Shown here: piece after piece, positions 7,984-14,589 of the stretch
Layout: each line of letters starts with the position of its first letter
How positions within the stretch are numbered: the stretch's first letter is position 1
Virus record (IMG/VR): IMGVR_UViG_3300048927_000336
Location: 1 to 49,177 of that record
From: a virus
Strand: one strand, 5' to 3'
DNA: 49,177 nucleotides
The notes under the pieces: generated by a model
What the model saw: only the letters and a program-made list of their open reading frames with translations
Told to the model about the DNA's origin: nothing
The model's database searches: none
Translations under genes and position numbers: made by a program

Positions 7984-7999
7984 CTTGCATTTATGCAAG
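7984..7999. promoter_or_regulatory. Operator-like palindrome O2
   Basis: CTTGCATTTATGCAAG is a 16-bp palindrome with perfect 7-bp arms around a TT centre, the most symmetric of the four sites. It lies 38 bp beyond the 3' end of the repressor gene, upstream of the leftward early genes. Its left half recurs at O3 (CTTGCATTT), on the other side of the repressor gene. Confidence 0.7.
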
Positions 8000-8036
8000 T
8001 TGGTGGGTTCTTAACATTAAGCTACTGAATTAGGTA

Positions 8037-8438
8037 TTAATTTTTTTTGGCTGTGTTTTTTCTAACCTTCAAAAGTTCTTCAAACAACTTATTAAAATTT
8101 TCTACTCTTGCCTCCAACTCGTTGATTTGGGCTTCTTTTTCAGATTCAGGAAGGTAATTAAATAACTCCAACAGCCGCTTTTCGCGAGCACTAAGCGTTG
8201 CAGGTAGTTCATCGGCAGGAGTAGGTGACATATGTTCATCGCCAAAGAGAAGCCACCCAGGAGTGCATTTCAAGGCAGAAGCGAGAGCAAAAAGGTTTGT
8301 GCCTTTAGGCTCAACCTCACCTTGTTCCCATCTATAGACTGTAACGTATGATTTTTTGATGTGATTGGCCAGCTGCTGCTGGGTTAAACCCAACTCTTTG
8401 CGCCGTGCTGCCATTCTGGTTGAGAGTTCTGTTTTCAT
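8037..8438 (-). CDS. DicA-like prophage repressor
   Basis: The 133-residue protein resembles DicA of Qin (135 residues) along its full length. Residues 19-40 form the HTH (TQQQLANHIKKSYVTVYRWE), then NLFALASALKCTPGWLLFGD and the C-terminal helical block LLELFNYLPESE, ARVENFNKLFEELLKVRK, the dimerisation part seen in DicA. There is no S24 peptidase domain, so RecA-stimulated self-cleavage is not expected. It should repress the divergent DicC-like gene and the leftward operon through the flanking palindromes. The promoter-like sequence at 8447-8476 places transcription start at or next to the ATG, so the message may be leaderless. Confidence 0.88.
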   Translation of the reverse strand: MKTELSTRMAARRKELGLTQQQLANHIKKSYVTVYRWEQGEVEPKGTNLFALASALKCTPGWLLFGDEHMSPTPADELPATLSAREKRLLELFNYLPESEKEAQINELEARVENFNKLFEELLKVRKNTAKKN

Positions 8439-8446
8439 TCACTTAA

Positions 8447-8476
8447 TTTATATCAAGTTGACTTGCATTTTTGTAA
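8447..8476 (-). promoter_or_regulatory. Putative repressor-maintenance promoter
   Basis: On the minus strand TTACAA (8476-8471), an 18-bp spacer and TATAAA (8452-8447) form a promoter. The -10 box ends eight bases before the repressor ATG, which places the start of transcription on or next to the start codon. It overlaps O3 and the rightward promoter, so binding at O3 could switch between them. Confidence 0.5.
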
Positions 8477-8486
8477 GCCTTAAATT
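8458..8486 (+). promoter_or_regulatory. Putative rightward early promoter
   Basis: TTGACT (8458-8463), a 17-bp spacer and TAAATT (8481-8486) drive the DicC-like gene. O3 lies within the spacer and O4 begins directly after the -10 box, where a bound repressor would block RNA polymerase. Confidence 0.6.
8462..8477. promoter_or_regulatory. Operator-like palindrome O3
   Basis: CTTGCATTTTTGTAAG shares the half-site CTTGCATTT with O2 and differs from it at two positions only. It sits between the -35 and -10 boxes of the rightward promoter and overlaps the -35 box of the repressor promoter. Confidence 0.7.
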
Positions 8487-8502
8487 CTTAACTGATGTTA
8501 AG
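8487..8502. promoter_or_regulatory. Operator-like palindrome O4
   Basis: CTTAACTGATGTTAAG has perfect 6-bp arms (CTTAAC/GTTAAG) around TGAT. It covers the expected transcription start of the rightward operon and ends at the ribosome binding site of the DicC-like gene. Its half-site CTTAAC matches the left half of O1. Confidence 0.6.
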
Positions 8503-8511
8503 GAGAGCATA

Positions 8512-8793
8512 ATGTTTACAGAAGATGCAGTAAGGTTTTTTGGTTCAAAAACCAAACTGGCTTTAGCCGCTGGTGTCAGTCAGGCCGCTGTAAGCCGATG
8601 GACCAAAGAGGGAGTTGTGCCTATGGGATCCGCAGCCATTTTGTCAGGAGCCTCAAACGGAGTTCTGATATTTGATAGCGATTTTTACAAATCCATCAAA
8701 TTAGCTCGTCTGGCCCAGCGTAAACAAAACAGAAAAGGAAATCTGATTCATGAAAATCAGCATGAACGCGAACAGGGCACAGATTGCCCATGA
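8512..8793 (+). CDS. DicC-like Cro-type regulator
   Basis: The 93-residue protein matches DicC of Qin (76 residues): it starts MFTEDAVRFFGSKTKLALAA and the HTH continues GVSQAAVSRWTKEG-VVP, as in DicC DALLYFGSKTKLAQAAGI. The YdaS/Cro-type fold binds the operators shared with the DicA-like repressor and favours the lytic state. ATG 8512 is preceded by AAGGAG at seven bases. The last 44 bp overlap the next gene, and the C-terminal tail (QRKQNRKGNLIHENQHER) is longer than in DicC. It is divergent from the repressor gene, as in lambda cI/cro. Confidence 0.85.
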   Translation: MFTEDAVRFFGSKTKLALAAGVSQAAVSRWTKEGVVPMGSAAILSGASNGVLIFDSDFYKSIKLARLAQRKQNRKGNLIHENQHEREQGTDCP

Positions 8794-9196
8794 AATTGAG
8801 AGTTACGTCACAGAAACCAGCTGGAAATACGTTGCGCTGGCCGTGGCCAGGGGGCGATCTGATTTTCAGGAATCAGCAGCTACGGCGCGGGATCTGCATA
8901 ATATCGAGCAGCAGATCAAACGTGCGATACGTGGTAATACCGACTATTACCGGCGACAGTTCGAACTGCTGGCGCCAGAGCTGGTGGACATTTTGCCGGT
9001 CGAACGGCGTGCACGGCTGGCGGATCCAGATAATCCCATGCTGCTGGCCACCGTGGCAGCACGCGAGGGCATACAGGCCGTAAACGCGGTGCATCTGCGT
9101 GCGCCGGCTGATGTGATTGAATCGAAGATTAACCAAGCTATCGCGGCGTTTGCAGCCATGAAATTGGGGGTGGTAAACACCATGACAGCGATATGA
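8750..9196 (+). CDS. YdaT/CII-like early regulator
   Basis: The 148-residue protein occupies the cII position, directly after the Cro-like gene and before the replication gene. Its order of motifs (HEIESYVTETSWKYVALAVA, then NIEQQIKRAIRG, FELLAPELVDILPVERRARL) resembles the YdaT toxin/CII-like family of Rac-type prophages, where an N-terminal HTH is followed by a helical region. AAAAGGA lies about 10 bases upstream of ATG 8750. YdaT proteins disturb cell division when overproduced and are proposed to act as transcription regulators. The family call is by position and pattern and is moderately certain. Confidence 0.55.
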   Translation: MKISMNANRAQIAHEIESYVTETSWKYVALAVARGRSDFQESAATARDLHNIEQQIKRAIRGNTDYYRRQFELLAPELVDILPVERRARLADPDNPMLLATVAAREGIQAVNAVHLRAPADVIESKINQAIAAFAAMKLGVVNTMTAI

Positions 9197-9213
9197 TTTT
9201 AATAGGGTTTTAG

Positions 9214-10083
9214 ATGGCTAACTCATGGCTACGCCTATGGCACGACATGCCGAACGATCCGAAATGGCGGACGATTGCCAAAAAATCGGGGCAGGCTATC
9301 GGAAACGTAATAGCCGTGTACCTGCATGTGCTGGTGAATGCCTCCGCCAATGATGAAACGCAGAGTAACGCAGGTGTAACGCAGAGTAACGCAGGCCAAC
9401 GCGGGGTAACTCATAACCTTGATCCGGAGGATGTAGCCAGCTCGCTGGATCTGGAGGTTGAGCAGGTTCTGTGCATTTTATCCGCTATGCAGGGCAAAGT
9501 ATTGGATGGCCCTAAAGTCACTGGCTGGGCTAAGCGGCAGCCTAAGCGTGAGGACGATTCAGCCGCGCGGGTAAAGGCTTTTCGGGAAAAACAGCGGGCT
9601 GAAAAATTGCAGGCTGATAAAGAGAAAAAGGGGGTGGTAACGCAGAGTAACGCAGGTGTAACGCAACGTAACGCTCCAGATAAAGATAAAGATAAAGATA
9701 CAGATAAAGATCCAGATAAAGATCTAAAACACACACAACGCGCGCGCGAGTCGCCTGTGGATAACTCGATGCCAGAAAAACCTGGCGATAAAATCCGGAT
9801 GCACAGCAGCTGGCAGCCAGATCCCGGATTTATGCAACGGTCTGAGACATGGGGACGTGTCCTGACAGGCCCGGATCCGGGATATACTGCAGCTGAGCTG
9901 ACAGAATTTTGCGCGTACTGGATGGCGGAGGGCGTAACCTTTGCTCCGGTGCAGTGGGAACAAAAATTCTCGCTGTATCTCATGACCAGCCGTGCCAATT
10001 CTGGGCGCAGGCGTGGTAATGGGCTCGTTGGCGATCTCAGTTCGATGGACTATGAGATTCCCAAGGGTTTTAATGGCAGGTAG
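9214..10083 (+). CDS. DnaT-like phage replication protein
   Basis: The 289-residue protein begins MANSWLRLWHDMPNDPKWR, the signature of enterobacterial phage replication proteins that replace lambda O. The C-terminal part (residues about 190-265: WQPDPGFMQRSETWG, YTAAELTEFCAYWM, QWEQKFSLYL) matches the DnaT C-terminal domain that contacts single-stranded DNA and loads the helicase. The middle is low complexity, with VTQSNAG/TQRNA repeats and a KDKDKDTDKD run. The DNA encoding these repeats forms phased AACGCAG iterons, so the origin probably lies inside this gene. No helicase gene follows, so host DnaB/DnaC must be used. Confidence 0.82.
   Translation: MANSWLRLWHDMPNDPKWRTIAKKSGQAIGNVIAVYLHVLVNASANDETQSNAGVTQSNAGQRGVTHNLDPEDVASSLDLEVEQVLCILSAMQGKVLDGPKVTGWAKRQPKREDDSAARVKAFREKQRAEKLQADKEKKGVVTQSNAGVTQRNAPDKDKDKDTDKDPDKDLKHTQRARESPVDNSMPEKPGDKIRMHSSWQPDPGFMQRSETWGRVLTGPDPGYTAAELTEFCAYWMAEGVTFAPVQWEQKFSLYLMTSRANSGRRRGNGLVGDLSSMDYEIPKGFNGR
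9357..9404. repeat. Iteron cluster 1, candidate replication origin
   Basis: Five copies of AACGCAG (the last AACGCGG) start at 9357, 9367, 9378, 9388 and 9398, that is every 10-11 bp or once per helical turn. Positions 9357-9383 are identical to 9639-9665. In lambda, the O-binding iterons likewise lie inside the O gene. Confidence 0.6.
9639..9726. repeat. Iteron cluster 2 with A+T-rich hexamer tract
   Basis: AACGC-type iterons start at 9639, 9649, 9660 and 9670. From about 9677 to 9726 follow six or more AGATAA/AGATCC-type hexamers on one strand, an easily melted purine-rich tract. Iterons beside such a tract form the standard layout of a phage origin with initiator sites and an unwinding element. 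Confidence 0.6.
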
Positions 10084-10499
10084 AATCATCGCGGCAGCTG
10101 CGTGGCGCTCAAACCGCCCACCAGCAGCCGGGATTAATTAAATAAATATTTAAATATTAGCGGTTTTTATTTTTTGAATGATGGAGGGAAATTAAATTCA
10201 GTGCAATATTAGAATTTAGTCCGGACAAAATATATATTTGCGTTACATAATGATTTATGTGAAATCAGGCAAAATAAACAATATATCGAAACCGCATCAA
10301 TGTTTAATCCAAATCAATACACCACAATCTAACAATTGGCCAGAATAATAAACAGATCTACATTACGCCCCGCCAACACAGGCTAACACATCAACCCATT
10401 TCCGGTTATAACCCTGTATGGGTATGTTTATTCTCGACTAATTAATAATCCACGCTGGATCCTGTTATTCATCAACAAATATATAGAGTACATACTGAA
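10084..10499. other. Gene-free A+T-rich stretch after the replication gene
   Basis: I see no convincing gene in these 416 bases. There are strongly A+T-rich runs (10134-10160 and 10225-10240) and a small inverted repeat CATAA-TGAT-TTATG near 10247-10262. An ORF of 33 codons at 10249 lacks a ribosome binding site. It may hold control signals or be part of the replication region. Confidence 0.4.
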
Positions 10500-10697
10500 A
10501 TGTTTATTCCCGACGCTGCTATTTTCGATATTAACGAAAACACTAGGCCCATTCTAATTACGAGAAAAGAGGACGGCACATTTAAATCTGGTCGCGTGCT
10601 GCAATCGGATGAATTCGTTACCAGCTTTGAAAAATTTAATGAGGCGTGCCACCGCGCAGGTCTGTTTATTGTGGATTCAACAGGCCGCAGATTATAA
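10500..10697 (+). CDS. Hypothetical 65-residue early protein
   Basis: The product begins MFIPDAAIFDINENTRPILI and has a balanced, protein-like composition (TRKEDGTFKSGRVLQSDEF), with no membrane segment or known motif. GAG lies 13 bases upstream of the start, a weak ribosome site. It precedes the strong terminator at 10730-10768 and lies in the nin-like region between the replication gene and Q. No function can be assigned. Confidence 0.5.
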   Translation: MFIPDAAIFDINENTRPILITRKEDGTFKSGRVLQSDEFVTSFEKFNEACHRAGLFIVDSTGRRL

Positions 10698-10729
10698 TAA
10701 TTTCTGGCCTGAACAGCCTGATTGTCTCT

Positions 10730-10768
10730 GTGCCATTTTTTAGGGGAAAAAATTTGGCACTTTTTTTT
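10730..10768 (+). terminator. Intrinsic terminator before the HTH gene
   Basis: GTGCCATTTTTT pairs with AAAAAATTTGGCAC across a short AGGGG loop, with a two-base bulge, and eight T residues follow. It ends the transcript of the replication region unless antiterminated. Confidence 0.75.
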
Positions 10769-10847
10769 GTTTTGTTTTCCGTGACTGGCTTCGATTTTGC
10801 CAGCCAGACCGGTTCCCCTCGCCTGCGCGCGCGTTTGGGGGCCTGTG

Positions 10848-11102
10848 ATGCAGATTGATTGGTTTCGCCTGATAACTGACCTGGAGCGTGCAGGATTCAC
10901 ACATGACAAAATCGCACGGCAGCTGGTGGCATCCAGGTCATCGATATTCTACTGGAAAACAGGCTCAGAGCCGCGCTACAGCGATGGGGAACGGTTGATT
11001 CGCCTGTGGGAACTCGTTACCCATAAAACGCAGGAGGATTTGCCCTACGTTGATTATCAGCGTGCTCGGTACCGGAGGGGCGGATCTCGTTCATCGCGTT
11101 AG
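10848..11102 (+). CDS. Small HTH protein upstream of Q
   Basis: The 84-residue protein from ATG 10848 starts MQIDWFRLITDLERAGFTHD and continues KIARQLVASRSSIFYWKTGSE, a clear helix-turn-helix at about residues 16-40, then GERLIRLWELVTH. Proteins with this W-x-R-[IL]-I-x-D-L-x-R-A-G start and a short HTH are frequent just before Q in enterobacterial prophages and are usually annotated as putative transcription regulators. An earlier ATG would add 17 residues rich in proline and arginine and is unlikely. The DNA target is unknown. Confidence 0.65.
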   Translation: MQIDWFRLITDLERAGFTHDKIARQLVASRSSIFYWKTGSEPRYSDGERLIRLWELVTHKTQEDLPYVDYQRARYRRGGSRSSR

Positions 11103-11164
11103 CCGGCACTGGCTCAAAATGATTTTACTGACATCGTTGCGGCACTCTGATTGCTCTCACACCT

Positions 11165-11202
11165 GCAACCGCCATTTAGCCAGGATTTAGAACGGCGGTT
11201 GC
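11165..11202 (+). other. Strong hairpin upstream of Q
   Basis: GCAACCGCC at 11165-11173 pairs perfectly with GGCGGTTGC at 11194-11202, giving a 9-bp stem with a 20-base loop and no T run. It lies 40 bp before the Q start and could affect Q mRNA stability or translation. Confidence 0.45.
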
Positions 11203-11241
11203 GCCATCCTCTCGACTGAACAACAGTCAGGAGAATCCAAA

Positions 11242-12108
11242 GTGAACCTCGAAAACGCCATTAAATATTTTTCGCCGAAATCACCCATGCTCAGTGATGC
11301 CCCAGGCTCAACCGGCGGTCGGCTAGCCATATCTGATGTTATGGCGTCGTTCGGGCTGACTGAGGCCCAAGCGCGTTTTGGGTTTGAGCTGTTTCTCTCA
11401 AAACACGGCATTACATCCAGCGAACGTGCTGTGATCATGCTCACTGACTACGGGATGACTCAGGCGCCAAATTACCGGGCAATCGCCTCCCTGAATGAGC
11501 CTCTTAGGCGCGACCTGGTGAAACTGTTCTCAATGTTCGCCTATGAGGACTACACGCGCAGCGCAGCCAGTACCCGGCAGTGCAGCTGCTGCAGCGGTAC
11601 AGGATTCATCGAGGCAGAAGTGTTTACCACCAAATCGCATATGCCATACCGTGAACGGGATTTTGTTAAGGCATCAGTGAAAATGGGTGTGAAAGGCGTA
11701 CGACCTTCGGACTATGAGCACACACGCGTGGTCAGAGATGTTGAGCGGGTACTCTGTTCATCATGTGGGGGGAAAGGGACCATCAGTAATGCCTGCCGCT
11801 GTCGTGGGCGAGGCACGGTGCTGGATGAGTATCAGAGCAAGGTTCAGGGCGTACCTGTCACAAAAACATGTTCAAAATGCACCGGTCGTGGCTACGCACG
11901 TTTGCCGGGTGAGGCAGTGCGTCGGGCAGCAAGTCTGACCGTGATGGCCATCAGCGAACCCACCTGGCGCCGCGGCTTTAGACCGTTTTACGAAATGCTG
12001 ATCACCCACTGCCACCGAGAGGAGGCGCGAGCAGACGCGCTGCTGAAGAAGGTCACAGATAGTGGTCATCCTCGCGAGCATGTGCCCATGCATGGCAAGC
12101 CACATTGA
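11242..12108 (+). CDS. Antitermination protein Q (zinc-finger type)
   Basis: The 288-residue protein matches the phage 82 type Q family: N-terminal LENAIKYFSPKSPMLSDAPG and ISDVMASFGLTEAQA, then four glycine-rich zinc-knuckle repeats (CSCCSGTGF, CSSCGGKG, CRCRGRGTV, CSKCTGRGY). Q binds near the late promoter, joins RNA polymerase at an early pause and lets it ignore terminators through the late genes. The GTG start has AGGAGA eight bases upstream. The late promoter should lie just downstream (12109-12216), before the terminator at 12217. Six terminators in the late unit fit its role. Confidence 0.93.
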   Translation: MNLENAIKYFSPKSPMLSDAPGSTGGRLAISDVMASFGLTEAQARFGFELFLSKHGITSSERAVIMLTDYGMTQAPNYRAIASLNEPLRRDLVKLFSMFAYEDYTRSAASTRQCSCCSGTGFIEAEVFTTKSHMPYRERDFVKASVKMGVKGVRPSDYEHTRVVRDVERVLCSSCGGKGTISNACRCRGRGTVLDEYQSKVQGVPVTKTCSKCTGRGYARLPGEAVRRAASLTVMAISEPTWRRGFRPFYEMLITHCHREEARADALLKKVTDSGHPREHVPMHGKPH

Positions 12109-12216
12109 CGGCGTGACGAAATTAGCCGAAAATATCCCCAATGATGGAGTTTCTACGCGCTAATCATCATTATGAGATTCAATCAATTGCATCATTAAAA
12201 ATGCTAAAAGCTTCGC

Positions 12217-12243
12217 AGCCTCAAAGCTAGTGGGGCTTTTTTT
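12217..12243 (+). terminator. Late terminator downstream of Q (tR'-like)
   Basis: AGCCTCA pairs with TGGGGCT (one G-U pair) across a short loop, followed by seven T residues. Its place shortly after Q matches the terminator just beyond the late promoter that Q-modified polymerase must pass. Confidence 0.75.
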
Positions 12244-12366
12244 ATGCATTTTGGTTGCCATTGTTTTTTGGATATGTGATGGTGAAATCGGTCGTAAGGG
12301 AAGTGATTATTTGCACATTAGGATGTGCCTTGTAGTTAATTTTAACCTTACACAGCGAGAAAACTT

Positions 12367-12693
12367 ATGAATTTTGTTGACCGAAGTTTTATCCGCAGCA
12401 TTGCTTCTAACCAAGTAAAGCTGGAAAAGGAGAATGGTAAATCGTATTCGCCAGAAGCAATCATAGATATCTGGAATACCGATTACGGTTTAGTTTCTGA
12501 GGAAAATCTGCCTGCGCTCAAAGAACAATATGCGTTTGAGATTGCTGCGGAACGTTCCGCTTCTGAAAAGTCGATACCGATTAGCTCATTAGGTGTGACT
12601 GAGATTAAGTTTGATAGTTTACGTGGCAAGCTCAAATTGGGACCAAAAGATTCGGGTGGCGCACCTGCTGCTGGCGGTGCAATTGAAGCCTAA
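12367..12693 (+). CDS. Hypothetical 108-residue late-region protein
   Basis: The product begins MNFVDRSFIRSIASNQVKLE and ends in a flexible SGGAPAAGGAIEA tail. It is soluble and mostly charged, without a motif I recognise. The ribosome site is weak (GAGAAAA). The gene is enclosed by terminators at 12217 and 12731, so outside lytic growth it would need its own promoter. It lies in the post-Q cargo zone where Shiga-type phages carry tRNAs and toxins. Confidence 0.55.
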   Translation: MNFVDRSFIRSIASNQVKLEKENGKSYSPEAIIDIWNTDYGLVSEENLPALKEQYAFEIAAERSASEKSIPISSLGVTEIKFDSLRGKLKLGPKDSGGAPAAGGAIEA

Positions 12694-12730
12694 GGGCTTC
12701 AGCTTCATTACGTGAAAAAACATTAATAAC

Positions 12731-12757
12731 AAAGGCTCGCTTCGGCGGGCTTTTTTG
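12731..12757 (+). terminator. Intrinsic terminator T1, left of the tRNA
   Basis: GGCTCGC-TTCG-GCGGGC forms a stem with one G-U pair, followed by TTTTTTG. It is nearly identical to the terminator at 14529-14552, and the two bracket the tRNA and the two-gene cassette. Confidence 0.8.
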
Positions 12758-12763
12758 CTTTTT

Positions 12764-12839
12764 GCATCCTTCGTATAGCGGATTAATATTTCAGGCTTCC
12801 AATCTGAGGACGTCGGTTCAAATCCGGCAGAATGCTCCA
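12764..12839 (+). tRNA. tRNA-Gly (anticodon TCC)
   Basis: The 76-base sequence folds into a full cloverleaf with encoded CCA. The acceptor stem GCATCCT/AGAATGC has one C-A mismatch (fifth pair). The D stem is GTAT/ATAT with loop AGCGGATTA, the anticodon stem TCAGG/TCTGA encloses loop CTTCCAA (anticodon TCC at 12798-12800), and the T stem GTCGG/CCGGC encloses TTCAAAT. The discriminator base is T. It reads GGA and, by wobble, GGG glycine codons. Seven bases separate it from the upstream terminator, so it is probably transcribed by Q-modified polymerase and cut out of the late mRNA. Confidence 0.85.
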
Positions 12840-12999
12840 TTATAGCGGTAAGTATTCTAATTCAAGCGCTTACATGGTTGAGCCTTTTGGATCTCACGAG
12901 GCATGCAAGTCAATGTCAAATTTTTTCTAATTGTATCTTTATTTTTCTCCCCAATTCGTTAAATTATGTTCAGGATCAACCAGCGAATAGGGCTGTTAA

Positions 13000-13920
13000 A
13001 TGTTATCAACTTTTGAAAGATGGATCTCTTTCTTCGATTTTGCGTTTCAACCGACTCATGCAGCTGCGCCAGACATCGCGGTAGGTGACATATTTGCAAG
13101 ACTAAAAAATTTGGTTGATTCTGGAGATGCAGTGAGGCTTTACAATCAAAGTTCCCGAGCTGTGCGCATTTCTGAAATGGTTTATGAGGATGGAGACTCA
13201 GAAGCAACACTACTTGTTCAGTTATGCGATAAAAACGGGTCAGATCCTGTTTTTGGAGAGCTTACAACTGGGCATCTTCGAGTTGAACCCAAACTTGCGG
13301 GTGAGGGAATAGCTGTTTCAAGTCACATAGTAATATCTACTTCATTAGTCCAGCATACTGCTGACCATTTCAAAGCTTTAGTTGAATCAGTGCCAGGTAT
13401 AAGTAAATCTATTTTACAACCTTTTTTAAATGCGATGCTGCGTGAGGCTTTCACAGGTCAAGAATTCAAAAATCCAGCAACAAAAGCGATGTGCCAGCTT
13501 AAGCCCAAACTTGAGATTTTTTCCCATGGTTCTCAAACGTTGCTGGATACTTTGAACGGTGCAAAGCTACATAATGTGAAACTAGTAAGCACACGCAAGA
13601 AAGGAGGTATGGATAAAACAGCTTATACTGAGCTATCAGAACGCTCTGTTAGATACAAAATTATTAAACAACCACCAAGAGCAGATAAAGCAAGATTACT
13701 CGAAATATTAAGAAAGAAAGGCCAGCAGTCCGGCTATAGTAAAGTGTCGATTAGCTACTCGAAGGATGGTCGACAGGCTAGTTTAGATTTGGATAGAACT
13801 GAAGATGCAGCCACAAAGCTTTTCACTAAAAGCGAAAAGTTGATTCTCGGCTCTGGTATCAATCAATGTGAGAGTTCGATACATCAAGAGCTTGAACAAA
13901 AGATGAAAGGATTATTGTAA
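13000..13920 (+). CDS. Uncharacterised 306-residue cargo protein, first gene of a pair
   Basis: The protein begins MLSTFERWISFFDFAFQPTH and appears soluble. Notable stretches are VRISEMVYEDGDSEATLLVQ, LTTGHLRVEPKLAGEGIAVS, and a basic central part (LVSTRKKGGMDK, IKQPPRADKARLLEILRKKG). No nuclease, NTPase or methyltransferase motif is visible. AGGG lies eight bases upstream of the ATG. The next gene, a four-helix membrane protein, starts 12 bp after its stop, so the two form an operon. The codon use is A+T-richer than in the flanking lysis genes, and near-identical terminators flank the unit. A defence or superinfection-exclusion role is plausible from soluble-plus-membrane layout and location; it is inference. 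Confidence 0.75.
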   Translation: MLSTFERWISFFDFAFQPTHAAAPDIAVGDIFARLKNLVDSGDAVRLYNQSSRAVRISEMVYEDGDSEATLLVQLCDKNGSDPVFGELTTGHLRVEPKLAGEGIAVSSHIVISTSLVQHTADHFKALVESVPGISKSILQPFLNAMLREAFTGQEFKNPATKAMCQLKPKLEIFSHGSQTLLDTLNGAKLHNVKLVSTRKKGGMDKTAYTELSERSVRYKIIKQPPRADKARLLEILRKKGQQSGYSKVSISYSKDGRQASLDLDRTEDAATKLFTKSEKLILGSGINQCESSIHQELEQKMKGLL

Positions 13921-13932
13921 ACGAGGTTCGGC

Positions 13933-14505
13933 ATGAAGCTCTTCTCACCATTGAACTACCTTCGTATCAAACATGATGAAAAAAAATGGTACGACCTTTG
14001 GGTGCCGGCGCTTGGTGCGACTATGGCAATGGCTGTGTACTATTTTTGTCATGAGCACATTCCATTAGTGGGTGGTAGTGGTTTGATAGTTCAAGTTAAC
14101 GGTTTGTTGCAAGTTTTGATAGGTTTCTATATTGCTGCATTAGCAGCAGTTTCGACTTTTAGTAACTCGACAATAGACGAAGTAATGGCAGGAGACCCTC
14201 CTACTATCGTTGAAAAGTACAGAGGGACTAAGCTAAAAGTGGACCTGACAAGAAGAAGGTTTGTTTGTTTTTTGTTCGGTTACTTGGCGTTAATGAGCTT
14301 TGTTTTATTTAGCGTAGGGCTTGTATCAATCCTGCTCGGCAAAGTAATTTCTGCATGGGTGGTTGAAATTAGTTCAATTGAAATTTTCTGGATTATAAAG
14401 ACTTTTTTTGTTGGGATTTACTCTTTCATTCTTATAAATATAATAACAACGACCTTGTTAGGGTTATATTTCCTTTCAGTTAGATTCCATCAATCTTCGC
14501 TTTAA
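13933..14505 (+). CDS. Uncharacterised four-helix membrane protein, second gene of a pair
   Basis: The 190-residue protein has a short basic N terminus (MKLFSPLNYLRIKHDEKKW) and about four hydrophobic segments: residues 24-40, 51-76, 108-135 and 150-183. A charged loop at about 80-105 (DEVMAGDPPTIVEKYRGTKL, then DLTRRR) separates the second and third segments. GAGG lies six bases upstream of the ATG. It is co-transcribed with the 306-residue gene and followed 23 bp later by a strong terminator. It is not a holin of a known class, and two holin-like proteins follow anyway. It could be the membrane effector of an exclusion system. Confidence 0.75.
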   Translation: MKLFSPLNYLRIKHDEKKWYDLWVPALGATMAMAVYYFCHEHIPLVGGSGLIVQVNGLLQVLIGFYIAALAAVSTFSNSTIDEVMAGDPPTIVEKYRGTKLKVDLTRRRFVCFLFGYLALMSFVLFSVGLVSILLGKVISAWVVEISSIEIFWIIKTFFVGIYSFILINIITTTLLGLYFLSVRFHQSSL

Positions 14506-14528
14506 GACTTTAATCAAGAAAGATTAGA

Positions 14529-14552
14529 GGCTCGCTACGGCGGGCCTTTTTT
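14529..14552 (+). terminator. Intrinsic terminator T2, right of the cargo pair
   Basis: GGCTCGC-TACG-GCGGGCC followed by TTTTTTG. It differs from T1 (12731-12757) by one substitution and one added C. It insulates the cassette from the lysis genes. Confidence 0.85.
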
Positions 14553-14589
14553 GTATCTAAAGGCACTCTAAAAAACAGAGGGAGAAATA

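Noticed and set aside
7780-7998. 72-codon frame on the minus strand across the operator region
   Set aside because: It overlaps the DUF1391 gene in another frame, covers two operator palindromes and has no ribosome binding site.
9677-9726. AGATAA repeats as a CRISPR array or tandem-repeat locus
   Set aside because: The units are six bases without spacers and encode the KDKD linker of the replication protein; no CRISPR structure exists in the window.
10249-10350. 33-codon frame in the A+T-rich stretch after the replication gene
   Set aside because: No ribosome binding site and no coding character beyond chance.
12619-12840. 73-codon minus-strand frame across the tRNA
   Set aside because: It runs through the tRNA-Gly and a terminator on the other strand; it is a chance frame.
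13000-14505. Assignment of the cargo pair to Kiwa (KwaA/KwaB)
   Set aside because: Sizes and the four-helix partner are suggestive, but the gene order is reversed and I recognise no DUF4868 motif in the soluble protein.
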